A stretch of DNA of 64,000 bases from Patella vulgata (GCF_932274485.2 NC_065881.2:54384702-54448701), one strand, 5' to 3'. Positions 1-12,676 are shown, counted from the stretch's first letter. Numbers and translations are program-made. The notes: generated by a model not told the origin, from the sequence alone.

Positions 1-1683
1 TGGAATTTTTAATTTTCTAATCATACTTGTTTTAAATATGTGTAAAATAGAGGGATATGATCTAAAAAATAAGAGAGAAAATCCTGAAGGGTCCAAGTGC
101 TCGAAGTGCAGACATAATGTAAATATTATTTCATTCGTTTTCAGCCGAGATTACATGCAAATAAAGACTATAACTGAAAACATCAATGGTTAAAGAAACA
201 ATATTTAGCTAGAAGTGACAATACCATTAAACAACTGTAAAAATACTCTTATGTTATTTGTCTAATTTGTCATCAGAAAATTCCAGTGGAACATTTGATA
301 TAAGAGTTAACAATCATGTAGACTTGAAAATAAACATTAAGTATATATAAATAAATGTAACTAGATAAGTAAATGGTAGTAGATAAGTATTTAATAGGTG
401 ATCTGCAGCATTTTATTTGTTTCAAGTTCTTAAAACGTTGCCGAATAATATGTGAACCCTACACTTTATTTATAAGCCAAAACCTGACGTAGCTATAACA
501 TCATATAGTATATTATATCAGAAAGATATAGATACATCTCTTGATTATGATGATCGAAAAGTTTCACAGGCCGTGGGGTGGGGAGGTGGTTGATCGATGA
601 AAGTGCAATATTATTTAACTGAAAATTGTCTAAAACCGCTGTAACTTATATTCTTCGAAGAACTCCAAACTATTAATGGGCCGTCATATCAAGAAATTGT
701 AGACTAGTACATCCAAAAGACACCATACTGATTTAAATTAGCAAAGTTGCTGGTATGAACAGCGATTTTAGTAATCATTGTAAAGTTTTAATTAGAAATC
801 GATCAGTGGGCAATATGCAGAGATTAATCAAGAAATCAGTAATTTGTATGAGTACATCCAATTAATGGGCATATATAAGGTAATTATAAATTATATTATT
901 AAAGGCATCATTACAAATGGAAAAGCAAATATAAAAATTACGTCGTACACAATATCAATTAGTTTTATCAACAAGCATATTGGTCCCAAAATGATCAAAT
1001 TCGGTCAATCGGAAAGTAAGCCATGGCCAAGTTCCTATTATTTAATTCTATTTTTTTTTTCATGACGTCGTCTTTTTTTGTCTCCAAACGTAAAGAATAC
1101 CTTTTTCTATTTATGAACATCGAATCAGATTTTTTTATCGTCTACTTTACTATCTATTTGAAAATGGCTATTGGCTTTAACAACCAAAGCAGTATGCGCC
1201 ATATAATATAGCCTAAGTCTGGTAAGAAAGAACAAGCGTTTGGTTAAAAGAATATACTAATATTGTTTCCTCGATCTTCGTGGTGATAAAATGTCATAGC
1301 CACCTCAAAAGAATGTACTAGATTTTTTATATGTTTTGACCAAGCACACTGATATCATTATTGTAAATTAAGATATATTGCTAGTATATGTTTTCATTGG
1401 TACAGTTTCTGTTTCACAGGACATTATCTTTTTGAACATGCGTGGAATAACACCTGTATTGACTTAAACATTATGAAATCGATTTTTTTATTTATTTGTG
1501 AATAATCCAGATAAGGGTCGTTATATTATTCAATATATGGTGTTTTATTATTCAATATTCCAGGACGGGTAAACTGAACAGCAAATAATATTTAGTATCG
1601 ATCAATTATTGGAATTCGAACACCCGAATAATTACGCATTGGAGCACTGTAACTAACCGGCTATTCAAACAAAACCCTAAGAG
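1..1683. other. AT-rich non-coding stretch, nothing firm
   Basis: I see no supported gene here. Short open frames at 844-1211 are low-complexity and lack splice or start context. On the minus strand, a pyrimidine-rich acceptor-like site near 1220 opens a frame of about 30 codons, but with no family match I do not call it. Positions 1626-1665 (minus) hold a weak tRNA-like stretch with an A-box-like GCCGGTTAGTTA and a B-box-like GTTCGAATTCC, which could be a decayed SINE head. Confidence 0.4.
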
Positions 1684-2034
1684 AATGAATAGTATAAAAT
1701 ATTACAGCCTAGTCCACTCGACAAAATATCATAATGTCGCATAGGAATGGTGCACAGTTTGGCTGAAATGGCACTCCGTACTAGAGGAACTAAAACCTAT
1801 ACCTTCTTTCTAGATAATCTCGGAATACACTCGTAGTTATAACGTGATTACCAGATAGAAATGAATAGTATCAAAATCACAGTATAGTGCACTCGACAAA
1901 ATATCATAATGTCGCATAGGAATGGTGCACTTTTTGGCTGAATTGGTACCCCGTACTAGAGGAACTAAAACCTACACATTCTTTCTAGATAATCTCAGAA
2001 TATGTACGTGTTCATAACGTGCTTACCAGATAAA
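1684..2034. repeat. Tandem duplication, two units of about 176 bp
   Basis: Two adjacent copies begin with AATGAATAGTAT at 1684 and 1860, giving a period of 176 bp. Both contain CACTCGACAAAATATCATAA, ATGTCGCATAGGAATGGTGC and CCGTACTAGAGGAACTAAAA. The copies differ at only scattered positions, so the duplication is fairly recent. No coding function is visible. Confidence 0.85.
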
Positions 2035-3077
2035 TTTAAAATCAAAATCTGTGTGTGTTTCTGATAGATTAGAAATTTAACACATAGATATATTTGCTGA
2101 AATTATAGTGCGCATTCGGAGGTATACGAGCAACACGCGAAACTGGATGCGGGCCTTTAACGATTCTTGGTTGTTTTATACTTCCTGTTATGTTATATGA
2201 ACACATGGAACTTCTTGTGTTTAACGACGTTTAAATGAATCATAGTGATGTTAATCAGATGCATGACCCTGCACAGAAATTGCGATGACTGGTTACATAG
2301 TTTAATTGAATATGTATCTTGTTTATAAATCCAACAATCAAATCGTTTATCAATCTGTTTAAAATTGTGGAATCGGTTCTACCACTTCCATTTGTATAAA
2401 AGTCTGTCACATATGACATAAAGAGATAGACAGACAGAGCCAAATAATAGAGACTGTCATCAAAACTGATGAATATTATTGAATATAACCGTTTCATCCT
2501 GTCATAATGTCGTAAATTCCAGTAAAATGTCATATGTTGGATTGTATTGTTCTTTTCAACACAATTTATTATTTTCACATATAACAAATACTAAAGAGTG
2601 TCAACATGACTAAAGTGTATGATTGATAATATTCTTAGATCACTTGAAACACTATATCTATATAATCCTTTACTTAATCCATAAAATAGAATGCTATTTC
2701 CGGTCTACTCTAGATCCTTTATTCAATACCAGCACTCAACTTGAACTTTAACGAAAAAATATTATCTACTTCAGAAGTATAAGATTCAACTTTTTTTTTC
2801 TTTCTACATTCTTACACATAATAAAACTATTCATAATATTTTGATTTAGTTTTTTAACCACTGGAATAGTGGATAGATTATTCTTTATTTGAAGACTTTG
2901 AGATACAAAAAATCTATTATTAAGCAAGGTTAAAGTATTGAACAGGATTTTAACAGTATGTATGGGGTGGGAGAGGGGTAGTCTAATGTGTGCGCTTTAG
3001 AGTCAAGTGTGTGTGTGTGGGGGGGGGGGGTCAATCCGACACTATTACGTGGCATGAGTAGTGTCCTCTGTTTATAT
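2035..3077. other. AT-rich non-coding stretch
   Basis: The only long frame is a 110-codon minus-strand frame (2255-2587). It has no recognisable domain and no promoter context, and AT-rich DNA of this size can give such a frame by chance. A short GT/G run lies at about 3007-3030. Nothing else is supported. Confidence 0.4.
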
Positions 3078-3172
3078 AACCCCGTGGCCTTTCTCAGGCC
3101 ACCGGCTGCACTGGCGAATTATTGAAGAAATGACTTAGTTCGTGTTCAGTAGACTTTAGACCCATCCCCTAA
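3078..3172 (+). mobile_element. Decayed 3' part of a SINE-B copy
   Basis: The stretch follows the SINE-B consensus seen elsewhere in the window: a worn AACCTCGTGGGTTTTCTCCGG block, then GGCGAATTATTGAA, then GAAATGACTTAGTTCGTGT and an AGTAGACTTTAGACCCATC end. The tRNA head and the (TC)n tail are missing. This is an old fragment, supported only by alignment by eye. Confidence 0.55.
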
Positions 3173-4708
3173 TTCACGGTGTGACAATGTACATGTATAA
3201 CAATCTGACCAAGTACAAACAAATCTGATACAAAATTGTAGGTGTATTCAAACTAAGTTTGTAATTTATATTTTTAATCTTTGAGATGATAAATTTACAA
3301 TTATACTGTTCACATTAATTAACGTTACCATAATAACATGGACAACATTAACGCATTAAAACACATTTCTTCTAAACCCATCAACTGTTTCCAATTAATC
3401 TTAACAAGATGATTAAGAAGCAGTCAGATCATTAAGTTAATTATTGTGTTAACCGATCCCCTGCCTAAAGATTTATCTTGCCATACTACAGTTCTAAAAA
3501 CAAATACAAGTGTTTAACAGATAGCTTCAAAATGCATTACACCAGTATATTGATGTAATGCTATTTTAACTAACACGCACACAAACAAACTTTTGTGCCT
3601 TTTCCACCAAATTATTTTTGCTTAATTTTATGGGAGGAAATGCGATATTTATTTATTTACTTATATCACTAAATTAAACATAATAGACATTGGGAAAGAA
3701 GTTATTTTACAACAAATAACGTCATTGTCTGGGTAATATATTGACCACCTTAAAGATATATCTTAAATGAGGAAAGTTATACTGTTTCTGGTGCATACCA
3801 ATAACAGTGGCCGTGAACCAGCAACCCGGATCTGTGAGTATAAAATAATATACACTGTCGGGATTAACCCACTGAATTATGATCATCAACAGTTAAGGCA
3901 AATGTTTCAAAAACGTACCCATAGTTCATAGATTTTATCACGCGAATTCAAGTAAAGAAGACCGACAAAAAAAAAGACACCAAAAGATTATGATGAGCAA
4001 TGGTACACAACAATCATTTAGTAATGTGCTGATGTTCCATTCACTAACAAATAGATCAACATTTTGTAAAAAAAAAAAAAAAAAAAAATGAGAATGTAAT
4101 ATCGAATAAAATGCTTGAAGATCGTCATAATATAGTTGGTACATGTTTGCGAGCTGTTGCAAAAACATTTCCGGTCATAAGTCAGCAATACTTAATCTGA
4201 ACGTAGATCATGTACATATATATAAACATATTTGGGATAACTAGATATGTATGATCAAGAATACCCATAGATGAGCAACATTTCTGCAGGTGCATGTTAC
4301 TGTTAGATGATGTCAAACCAAAAACTAAGCTCGCTCACAGAACGTGTCTCTTATCTGTTTTGTTATGAAAATTTAATTCACAATAGCGTTTCGCTACAGT
4401 CAATCTATATTAAAATGCATTATAAAATTTGTATAACACTGCATGACATATCGTGAATAGAAATGCATGAATTTATGTGCAGTTTTTCATCTGTTAAGTG
4501 GAGATATTATATAAAACCTTAGACCAGATTGTTCGTTAAAATACATAGTATATACAGTGAAAAATGTTATCCTTGAAGAAGACCACCATAGTCAGTTTGG
4601 AAGCAACTATATGCGATACGACAGCGGATTAGTGTGCAGAGAAATTGTTACATTTGTTTTTGATTTTCTTGTTCGGCATGATGGTTACGTATAATAAATG
4701 TGGCTTAC
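3173..4708. other. Probable intron or intergenic DNA, nothing firm
   Basis: No repeat family or gene is recognised. A 21-22 base poly-A tract sits at about 4067-4088. If the exon at 4709-4818 (minus) is real, this stretch is its following intron. I looked for the next coding exon on the minus strand and did not find a convincing one, so it probably lies outside the window. Confidence 0.35.
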
Positions 4709-4818
4709 CTGGATTGATAGCTATACACATATCCTTCTGTCTCCTCACAATACAAACATATATAATCTCCAATACATAAGTATTCCCCCATCCCCGAACC
4801 GCGGTTGTAGCCATTCAA
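4709..4818 (-). CDS. Exon of an IP3-receptor-like calcium channel gene (N-terminal part)
   Basis: The frame reads through the whole 110-nt exon on the minus strand. An in-frame ATG at 4791-4789 would begin MGEYLC, followed by IGDYICLYCEETEGYV and SYQS. The pattern L-x-IGD-x-x-x-LY-x-E-x-x-x-G is what I recall from the extreme N-terminus of inositol-1,4,5-trisphosphate receptors and the related mollusc IP3R-like proteins (ligand-gated calcium channels of the endoplasmic reticulum). The splice signals are good: a TTTTTTTCAG acceptor on the 5' side and CCAG|GTAAGC on the 3' side, ending in phase 2. The frame is also open upstream of the ATG (LNGYNRGSG), so translation could start in an earlier exon. 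Only this small part of a very long protein is visible, and the next exon was not found. The family match is from memory, not a search. Confidence 0.55.
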
Positions 4819-4984
4819 CTGAAAAAAATAATTAGATATTTAAATTATTCTTTGAATTTTCTGTTTCAGATTTTCAGACACTGAGAAAAACGGAAACAGC
4901 ACCATAAATAATGCATATTTAGACACACATTTCTCGTAACATCATATACTACAGATATTATCCAATGCTAATTCATTGACTACA

Positions 4985-5033
4985 AACGATTCGGTAAACC
5001 GGTCATATTGGCATCCATAAAGTTCATAGACAC
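4985..5033 (-). CDS. Possible exon upstream of the IP3R-like exon
   Basis: After the acceptor ATATTTTCAG (minus strand) the frame is open for 29 codons, beginning VYELYGCQYDRFTESF and running on to a stop at 4942. A GT donor after TESF would end in phase 0 and join in frame to the exon at 4709-4818 across an intron of about 165 bp. The donor is weak (TTT|GTAGTC), and a second possible donor lies about 30 bp further on. Composition is coding-like, but I recognise no family. It could be a chance open frame. Confidence 0.25.
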
Positions 5034-7773
5034 CTGAAAATATAATCCATGGAAAAACAATCACTGATTATTTCTTTCACTTATGGTTGTACCACAATTT
5101 AGAACATTACACACATTAGATGATGTTTTGAAACTAACCATTAAATAACGAAATATTTACGAGTGATTCATTATATCACATTTTTTCCTGTACAATGTTA
5201 TCCAGTGTTTTGTCACTTCGAGCAGAACAGTATCGTGTTGTCTAATTTAATTCGTAGGAAATTGTCAAAAATAACAATTACGTATGCTTCACTCTATTTA
5301 ATAACAATATCCATATTCCTTCGCCGGTATCCTCTTTGATCATCATCAGTTATATAGCCGAGAAAGATTTACAATGGGATGTTAATAGGTTTTCCTATGT
5401 AACGGCCACAAAACAGTTTACGCTCCAATAAGCACAAAGAATATACTTCTATATATCTCCCGCCAAATTCAAGTCAACATACATATATATCTAAATGTAC
5501 AAATAAAAGCAAAACATTGGTAACTCAATTTTACCTTTAATTCATTTGAAAAGCATGATGATAGTTACAAATAAAAACACAATAATATATCCTTAATCAC
5601 AGCGATTAGTTTAACATTCATTAACGTCAACAGAATCTCTGAACGAAGCGTGTTCAAGAGTTTCTCCTTGTCGAACACCGCGATTGACACTGTATACTGT
5701 ACTGATGCGGAGACACACCTTTAAAAGCTAGTAGGCTACATGTAGTTGGTTGAATATATATGTTTGACCTGAGGTATAACCCAGGCTGTCGAGACAGTGA
5801 ACAATTCACTGGGTTAAACTTGAACTTAAAGGGGCTTATAATTACATGAAGACAGATTTTAATAGGATATCCATTGACTATGTGTCGCTTCAGGTCAATA
5901 AAATTTGGATATCATTTTTACAATGCTTTCCCGATATTAACAAAAGCGAGAGGACGGCGATATCTGCTAAATATGTTTGATTAATAAATAGGTGGAGATT
6001 TAAATTGTTATTTGTCAACTGTCAAACTTACATTTACTTATATTCAGATTATCATTCTTATCTTTAATTTATAAAAACCAAAGTCATTGTTCGTGTTTTA
6101 AGTTAATATACAAAGCCGTTTACTTGAGTGGAATGTCGTCCGTGAGTGGACGGTTTAGGGTATATCGGTTTACCATGCAACGATTCTACACCACTGGATG
6201 TTCCCAAATTGGAGTGCGAGATTAAACAAGCAAGGGTGTATTTCACTGGACGAGAATGTATGTTAGTGAGGTTTACCCACAGTTAAATTAGACGTTAATT
6301 CAAAGCCGAGACAAGAAATGTCAGGTATCCAGTCCTGTTTACTAACACCAGATTTTATCGAACGTCTGATATTCTAGCCTGTCTATTATACACCCCTGTA
6401 TCGACACTGAATCAACCCATACCTACAACCATTATTTCAGCTGTATGGAATCATAGAGAACTCAATTTTGACCTTATTCTTTAGCACCAGAAATAAATGA
6501 GATATCTTTACGTCCACGTTTCTATAAAACGGTCATTTATATAAATTGACACTAAATAAAAATCTAATACATTTTGTATTGCTGAGAACCTTTTGGGTAT
6601 TAAAAGAACCGGAGAGTTATATTTATGTCGCCTTGATTATCACAAACAAAATATCCCGTATGGCCATTTCGTGTGTTTTTCTTCCTCTTCACGAAACAAG
6701 GTAGAAATTAGCATTGAGGATTCATAATTAGGGTTCGGATGCTTCAGTCTATGACTAAATGACAGAATCAGGAATGATATGTAGCAAAATGTGATTGATA
6801 TCTCATAGTGCATATGAACACAATAATATATTTTACTTGAAATAGACATCACAGACAAAGACTATTTTACACCTCTAATGGAAAATGTATAAAACGAAAA
6901 GTATTTCCTTAATATCTATAACAAATAATAGCCATGTTGGAGATCGGGAAAATATTCAAATTTCTAAAATGTCTGTGAACAATTTTGATTTAAAGTTTTG
7001 GCGGGGGCGTGGAAATATGATGATGGCAATTTAATATACATCAGCCCCACCCATATTCTTTCAAATTAAATTAAAAACAAACTTAATGGTAGTTTTAATT
7101 TGAGTTATCAATAAGATCAAATGTCAAAGCCATAATATTATTTTACATGACAATTTACATCTCCAGCTAGTGGTTGATCATTTCCTTAACCACAACATGA
7201 ATTCACAGTTTATTTTGATATGTTATACACTGGGTGTGTCATATGAGCCAGAAGCCTTAAACTAAATCAAATATATCGCTAGTAATTAAATTATCTTTGA
7301 CAATTGGATGCAAACTGATAATATAATTGTGTAGTTACCTAATAACAATCAAGACAAAACGTGGCTTTATAAACTGACCTATCCGCAACTGACATGGCCA
7401 CTGGTAGTCATACAGCGAACAAAGGTTGCGTTTAGCTATATCCGTTCAAAATATGGTGGATAGATTGTAAAATCGTTCTTTAAACATATCTACATTCATA
7501 TTTTCATTTTTAAATAATTGGATGGAATGGAATGAAATTGTTTTGTTTTTTTTATGTCGTAAAAATATAATAATTATGGTTAATTTTAAATGCGAGAATT
7601 TTGCCGGACAGTTTCCGCCTCATCTTCTTCGATTTTCCATTGTCTGGACTTCCTTTACATGTACATCAATGCGAAAATGGATTGGCCTCTGTTTTTCATG
7701 TCATCTACTCACAATCGCCACCTCTAACTAGTGAAGACTGAGCTTGTAAAAATATCGAAGGCTCTTTCCAACG
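5034..7773. other. AT-rich non-coding stretch, nothing firm
   Basis: No repeat family was recognised. Open frames at 6640-6858 (minus) and 7522-7731 (plus) show no domain, and their composition matches the background. If the IP3R-like gene starts near 5 kb, its promoter should lie here, but I see no GC-rich or CpG-rich promoter patch. Confidence 0.3.
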
Positions 7774-7836
7774 CTGGAATTCCAACCCGGGATAGTTGAG
7801 CCGCTAGTCCAGTGTCCTGACCACCATTTGACTACC
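7774..7836 (-). repeat. tRNA-like head, probably a decayed SINE
   Basis: Read on the minus strand, the stretch has an A-box-like TAGTCAAATGGTGG, then CAGGACACTGGACTAGCGGC, then a B-box-like CGGGTTGGAATTCC. The spacing suits a tRNA-derived RNA polymerase III promoter. I cannot fold the acceptor stem, so this is not a functional tRNA gene. It is unrelated to the bodies of SINE-A and SINE-B. Confidence 0.4.
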
Positions 7837-8108
7837 ACACATGCACCCACCCCCAAACCCCTTTTAAATCAGATACTGGCATATTTACATAAATATTATA
7901 ATAAAACAATGACCAATAACATAATGATCCACGCCCATAGCACATCGAAGAATTTATATTAATGGTAAATCAATGACGGCTGTTTAATCATTGCCTAAGA
8001 TATTTGAGTTTATTTTAACACCAACAGCCACTTCCTTTCTTATCACCGTTTACTCTTAATTAACAGGTAGTGGAATTTCTGGCATGATTTGTTACAGCTT
8101 TTTTGCAG

Positions 8109-8488
8109 TGTTTAACTACTGTAGCCTGGCTGTTGGAAGCATTATTCTTCAAAACAGATGTATTTATTTACCTACAAAATGAACTCGTGATTTTTCAGGG
8201 ATCGGTGGCAATGTCGAGCGCCAAAGAAGAAACAGTAGTAGGTAAAATACCGCCCACACTCCCCGCTGTCCTTCATGGAGTGTAACAAGATCTAAAGTTG
8301 GCATATTTTTTCTATTTCTTTGACGTTAGGTCAAAAGGGTTATATCATTATTAGAGAAGGATGAACTGGATCTTGTAAATTTTATCAATGGGTATGAAAA
8401 AGTATTGACTGTTCTAAATCCTGAATTAAATGGGTATCATATACCGCCCGCGTCGGGTCCTTCATTGAACCCAATGACTTTGATCTAG
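8109..8488 (+). CDS. Possible two-exon coding fragment, unknown family
   Basis: A strong acceptor (CAGCTTTTTTGCAG) at 8108 is followed by a frame that is open to about 8237. The peptide includes TVAWLLEALFFKTDVFIYL and, after a possible internal ATG at 8211, MSSAKEETV. Three overlapping donors lie at 8235, 8238 and 8242. A second strong acceptor (TTCTTTGACGTTAG) ends at 8329. Its exon continues in the same frame with VKRVISLLEKDELDLVNF and ends at a TAG at 8486-8488. A donor at 8235 or 8238 keeps the frame and leaves an intron of about 90 bp. Composition is protein-like (charged and heptad-like), but I recognise no domain. It could be a 3'-terminal gene piece or a decayed copy. A further broken coding-looking stretch lies downstream at 8690-9060. 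Confidence 0.35.
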
Positions 8489-8689
8489 GGTAAACAAAAA
8501 ATCTATAAGTTTAATATTAAAGAGCACATCTATTCCTAGCTAAGAAGGTGGTCAATGTACATAGTCGCGACTGATGAATTGGCTGAAGTTCCTACCAGTT
8601 GCAAAGAAAACTTTTAGAAAACATACTTAAAGATAGTGGAAAACTTCTGTGGGTTGTACCAGTTCTACATACAACACAGTACAATACAA

Positions 8690-9062
8690 CTTACCATAAA
8701 CATACTGGTCCAAAAGGCTTTATCCTCATCTCTTTAAGACTAAATCCAGACGGTGTGAACGACACGAAGTGGTCGAGGATTTTAACATGGACTTAATTGC
8801 TCATGCATTTGAAGAATGGGTCACATGAATCATTAATGGTGCAGAGTGGGGAACCAAGAAACTAGAGGAAGTACACATGTTTGCAAAATGCCAAAGAACT
8901 TTAGGGCAAAATATCAAAGCCAATGGCATTCTCATGCCTTCAATCAAGTGTCATGAAAAAAAGTAGGTTATAGCAAGAAGCAACGGTCAACTTGACAATT
9001 ACCGTTACAAAAACTTCACCATTATGCCAAACAATAAAATATGGGAAGATTGGCGTCTCATA
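8690..9062 (+). pseudogene. Interrupted coding-like stretch, unknown family
   Basis: One plus-strand frame gives about 122 codons with only two internal stops. Segments such as ERHEVVEDFNMDLIAHAFEE and AKCQRTLGQNIKANGILMPS look protein-like. It follows the possible exons at 8109-8488 on the same strand. I do not recognise the family and cannot say whether it is a broken host gene or part of an old mobile element. Confidence 0.25.
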
Positions 9063-10574
9063 TAGTAATAAAAAATGTCCAAAAATACTTAATAGCCCAT
9101 TATTAAGATATAATACTTACAATACTGTGTAGATTTGTTCTACAAGTGCTCCTGAACTTGAACTAAATTCTGGTCTAGAAGCTTCTAGATCAACTAATCA
9201 ACTTTAGAAACTTACTAAGAGACAACACATACCATTTTAATCCTGAACTAAAACTCATACCACCACAAAACACAACTTGTTCTTGAGATCGACATAAACT
9301 GTTCAAACTGACTTTCGAGTTTTTCGTAATCATACTGTATGGCTTTATAAACACATGAAGGTCTCCTTTCTAATAAATTCCATTTCATGTCATGGTATTC
9401 GCAGCCCGACTAACATCGAGTCCATATGTTTGACACACATTTCCCTCAGTTTCAGAGACATGCTGCGGGCCGTTGTGTGTCGCAACCTGTTGTTTTAGTC
9501 ATCAAAGACGAAATTTAGGGGCATATGGTGTCAATCCATTAGGAAAACTGGGAAATCGCAGAAAAAATTCTTCCTTTTTGACTCAACAATTTGCAATGCC
9601 ATTGTAATTCAGTATTTAATGATTTAAAAGTTTTAAAGTTAAAATTAATAAAATCAAAATTCATACTGAACTGGAGGAACAATTGAATATTACTAACAAG
9701 ACTTTAAGCACATAAGAAAAGTGGGTGGATGGCATATTTGGTTACGACAGCATTCTCTTTCTTTATGAATTCTTTGCAAGTTATAAAACATAAAAGATCC
9801 TGTTTATTAAAGTCCATTTAAAACGGATTTTCCTTAATTCAAACAATCCCGAACTTACGCCTATCAAAAACAAAACATTATACTTACCATCATGGCTACT
9901 CTAGTTTTCTTCCAAAATGAAAAACTCTTTAGTAGTAACGAGCCTTAAAGGCTTCAGTTCATAAAACTGAAACATCGTCTTCATTAATCATTTCAAGTCA
10001 ATTATTCTTAATTCCAATTAATGAAATAAGATATTTTTGGAAGATGTAGAAAGTTTAAACACTGTTCAGAGACAACATTAATGCCCCATCCCGTTGAAGG
10101 AATCACGGCAGTACTAGATCCATTCACAAAGTACTGGTAAAAAGATGATATCAATTCCTAGCACAAGGGTATTAATCGAGAAAATTGATCCGAGGTTAAA
10201 AAGGTAACAAAACCCACGGCAGTAGTTCAGCATTTCAGGTATTTCCTTGTTTATGGGATTTGATACATCATAATCCAGCAGTAGCCTGGGATGCTTGGCA
10301 CCCTATGGCGACGTAAATTATCAAATCTATTTGCTCTGAAGTAATGATCAGAACCCGACAGAGTTTAAATTTAAATTAAATCTATTTCAAACATTTTTCT
10401 TTTTCATATACCAGCATCTGACTAATTATTCCGTTTTATGTAATAATCAACAACTGAAGTCGATTACGTACAATTAGATACATTTCTATCCACTTCCTTA
10501 TCGCAAGCACACTGTGACACAGATCATCACTGTTCTGGTCTAAAATATTGGGAGTTTTGTCCTCTACAACTCAG
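9063..10574. other. AT-rich non-coding stretch
   Basis: No repeat or gene is recognised. On the minus strand a perfect donor (ATGATG|GTAAGT) ends at 9888, and an acceptor lies at 9967. They would bound a 79-nt exon with a start codon near its 3' end, but there is no supporting family match. Confidence 0.3.
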
Positions 10575-10710
10575 GTGTATATAAATCAGGTATATACAGA
10601 CCAGCATGCAAACAACGTCTATTCTAAGCAGAAAGAAGATAAGTCACCATATGCCATGACCAATGAAACGACAGACTACATAATATCGTGTCTAAATGAT
10701 CACCCAATTG
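10575..10710 (+). CDS. Possible exon, hydrophilic tail-like peptide
   Basis: The acceptor TTGTCCTCTACAACTCAG ends at 10574, and a donor CAATTG|GTAAAG follows 10710. The frame is open across all 136 nt and ends in phase 1. The peptide is strongly hydrophilic, with tyrosines in short polar contexts (VYTDQ, NVYSK, TDYI) and the block KQKEDKSPYAMTNETTDY. This composition resembles cytoplasmic tails of membrane receptors, but that is only inference. I recognise no domain and found no neighbouring exon that clearly belongs to it. Confidence 0.35.
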
Positions 10711-12542
10711 GTAAAGGCTATTGTTACTTTTGCACAATGAAACCCTACAACAATTCCCACCTCTTCTAATAAAAGAAATGTTCTGTGATTTAAAGAAACG
10801 GGATTACATAATATTCTGTTGTATCTGCATGTCTTGCATTTTTGGAAATTCCTTATTGGAATACAGATATGTTGTCCAAAGACGGGCTTTAGAGGTTTGA
10901 ATCATGGTGTAATGCCTTTATGAATATCCTTCTAAATCGAGATATTTTTATATTAAAATTTAAAAACTTTGTCGATTTCCGGCAAGATTCAGCACAACTG
11001 TTCGGATATAACCAGGCATTTTAATAAATATTTGGTCTGCTATAGACATCAATGTGAACGAGAAATATACACAAAAGGGAAATTGTTTTAAAGCTAAGGG
11101 CATTTAGCTAAAACACACCAAATTAACAATAATGCTATTGTTTTTTTTGCTGAAGAAAAATATTTATATAATGACTTGCTGCATCAATACATATGTATCA
11201 CAATATAAAATCTTAGCTTACATCTTATACTAATATTACTAAGCTATTTTAACGTAAATCCTCCAGGGTCTCTTTTAATCGAGTTACATTATAAGTAATA
11301 TACAGAAGTGATCCCAAAACACTTTCACAATTCAGTTGGATGATATTCAATTTTTTAGCCCCTTTTTGTTTGGCGAATGCAGCTAAGCTTAGAAAACTGT
11401 AGAGATACTATCGTCTTAACCTTTCAGAACTCAGGATTTAATGAATTGTCTCACACTATGTTCATTTTGGATCCAAGCAACATTACTTTTTTTTATATGA
11501 AATTTTGGGTATTTAATGATGAACTTACTAACTTAATATTGGCACCACTTGATTTTTATAGATAACAAATAGTTAATTATTTGGCAAAATTTCCAAAATC
11601 TGTTATTTTTAGTTAACAATTTAAAAAAATCTCTAAAAATCAAATTGATTCTTACCTGGACGGGAACTGGCAAACAAATACCTTCCATTTTTAATATGTG
11701 AATAATTGTATTTTCTTCATAAAATGTTCATAATTTTAGCTAAACAGCCAGAAAAACACTACAAATCACCATGCCCTTAAAGAGACGGTGTCGAGTAAAA
11801 TATAGATAGGAACCAGATATATAGTGTTTTAAAGTCTACTCAAATCTAACAAAAGTATTTTGAACAAGAAAATTATTCAGAGCACGTATTAATGGTGTAT
11901 CTTGTATTGGATTTGTAAATCCTCGGTACACAATAAACTTATTTCATCTGGATTCTGTAAATGCCGTTACTTCGATACAACGAACAAATATATTTTACAA
12001 AGCTTGAAGGTTATTGTACTGTTGAGAGTTCTAGCTGTCATCATTGGAACCCTCTTACAACTGAACCGGTAATAAATATTTCACTACAGATATACTACTA
12101 AACGAAACAAAACGAAAGAGCCAAGAGGAAACCTCGCGGCATTTTCAATGCGGCGTTTACATAAAGGCCGGACATCTGTCAGAAAGGGAAAACGCATGTA
12201 GATGTTAGCCCTATTTCAACAAAGATATCTAGTGACATTATTCCCAATATTTGATTCTCATGTTTGTTTTGAGTATTTGTAGTTAATTGAACTGATGGTT
12301 TGATTACAGTGTTGAAAACACTACACATCTACCTCAGCTTATTTATTATACCGACACAGTTATTTATTCAGTTAGTAGTACACATCTGACAATACTAAAA
12401 TAGGTTTACTTATGCAAAACAAAAAGATTCAGTCAATTACTTCACCCGCTAATTATCGTATCTTTCTTAAAAGAGTTAGTCCATCATCATAAGGTTATTT
12501 TCACGCCTAATCTACTAATTCCCAATTGGCGCCATAATGTGG
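10711..12542. other. AT-rich non-coding stretch
   Basis: The only long frame is a 62-codon plus-strand frame at 11377-11565 with no family match. No repeat family was recognised before 12543. Confidence 0.3.
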
Positions 12543-12645
12543 GCCATCTGAGCTAAAGAAGACGAATATACGCCATGCAGTCTTCTATCCAGGAAATTTT
12601 GCCTGGACAGTGGCGTTATGGCTTACTTTTATTTCGATTTTCATT
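12543..12645 (-). mobile_element. Old SINE-A fragment
   Basis: The plus strand matches the reversed SINE-A body: GAGCTAAAGAAGACGAATAT, ACGCCATGCAGT, GGAAATTTTGCCTGGACAGT and GGCGTTATGGC. Head and tail are both missing. It is more diverged than the copies at 47-53 kb. Confidence 0.65.
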
Positions 12646-12676
12646 TATCAATGAATTTTATGGTGTAATTGCAGGT

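Noticed and set aside
2255-2587. 110-codon minus-strand open frame
   Set aside because: No domain, no start or splice context, and composition as in the AT-rich background. A frame this long is expected now and then by chance in 64 kb.
9888-9966. Minus-strand exon with ATGATG|GTAAGT
   Set aside because: The donor is perfect, but the exon would hold only two codons after the start and the acceptor is part of a local inverted repeat. There is no family support.
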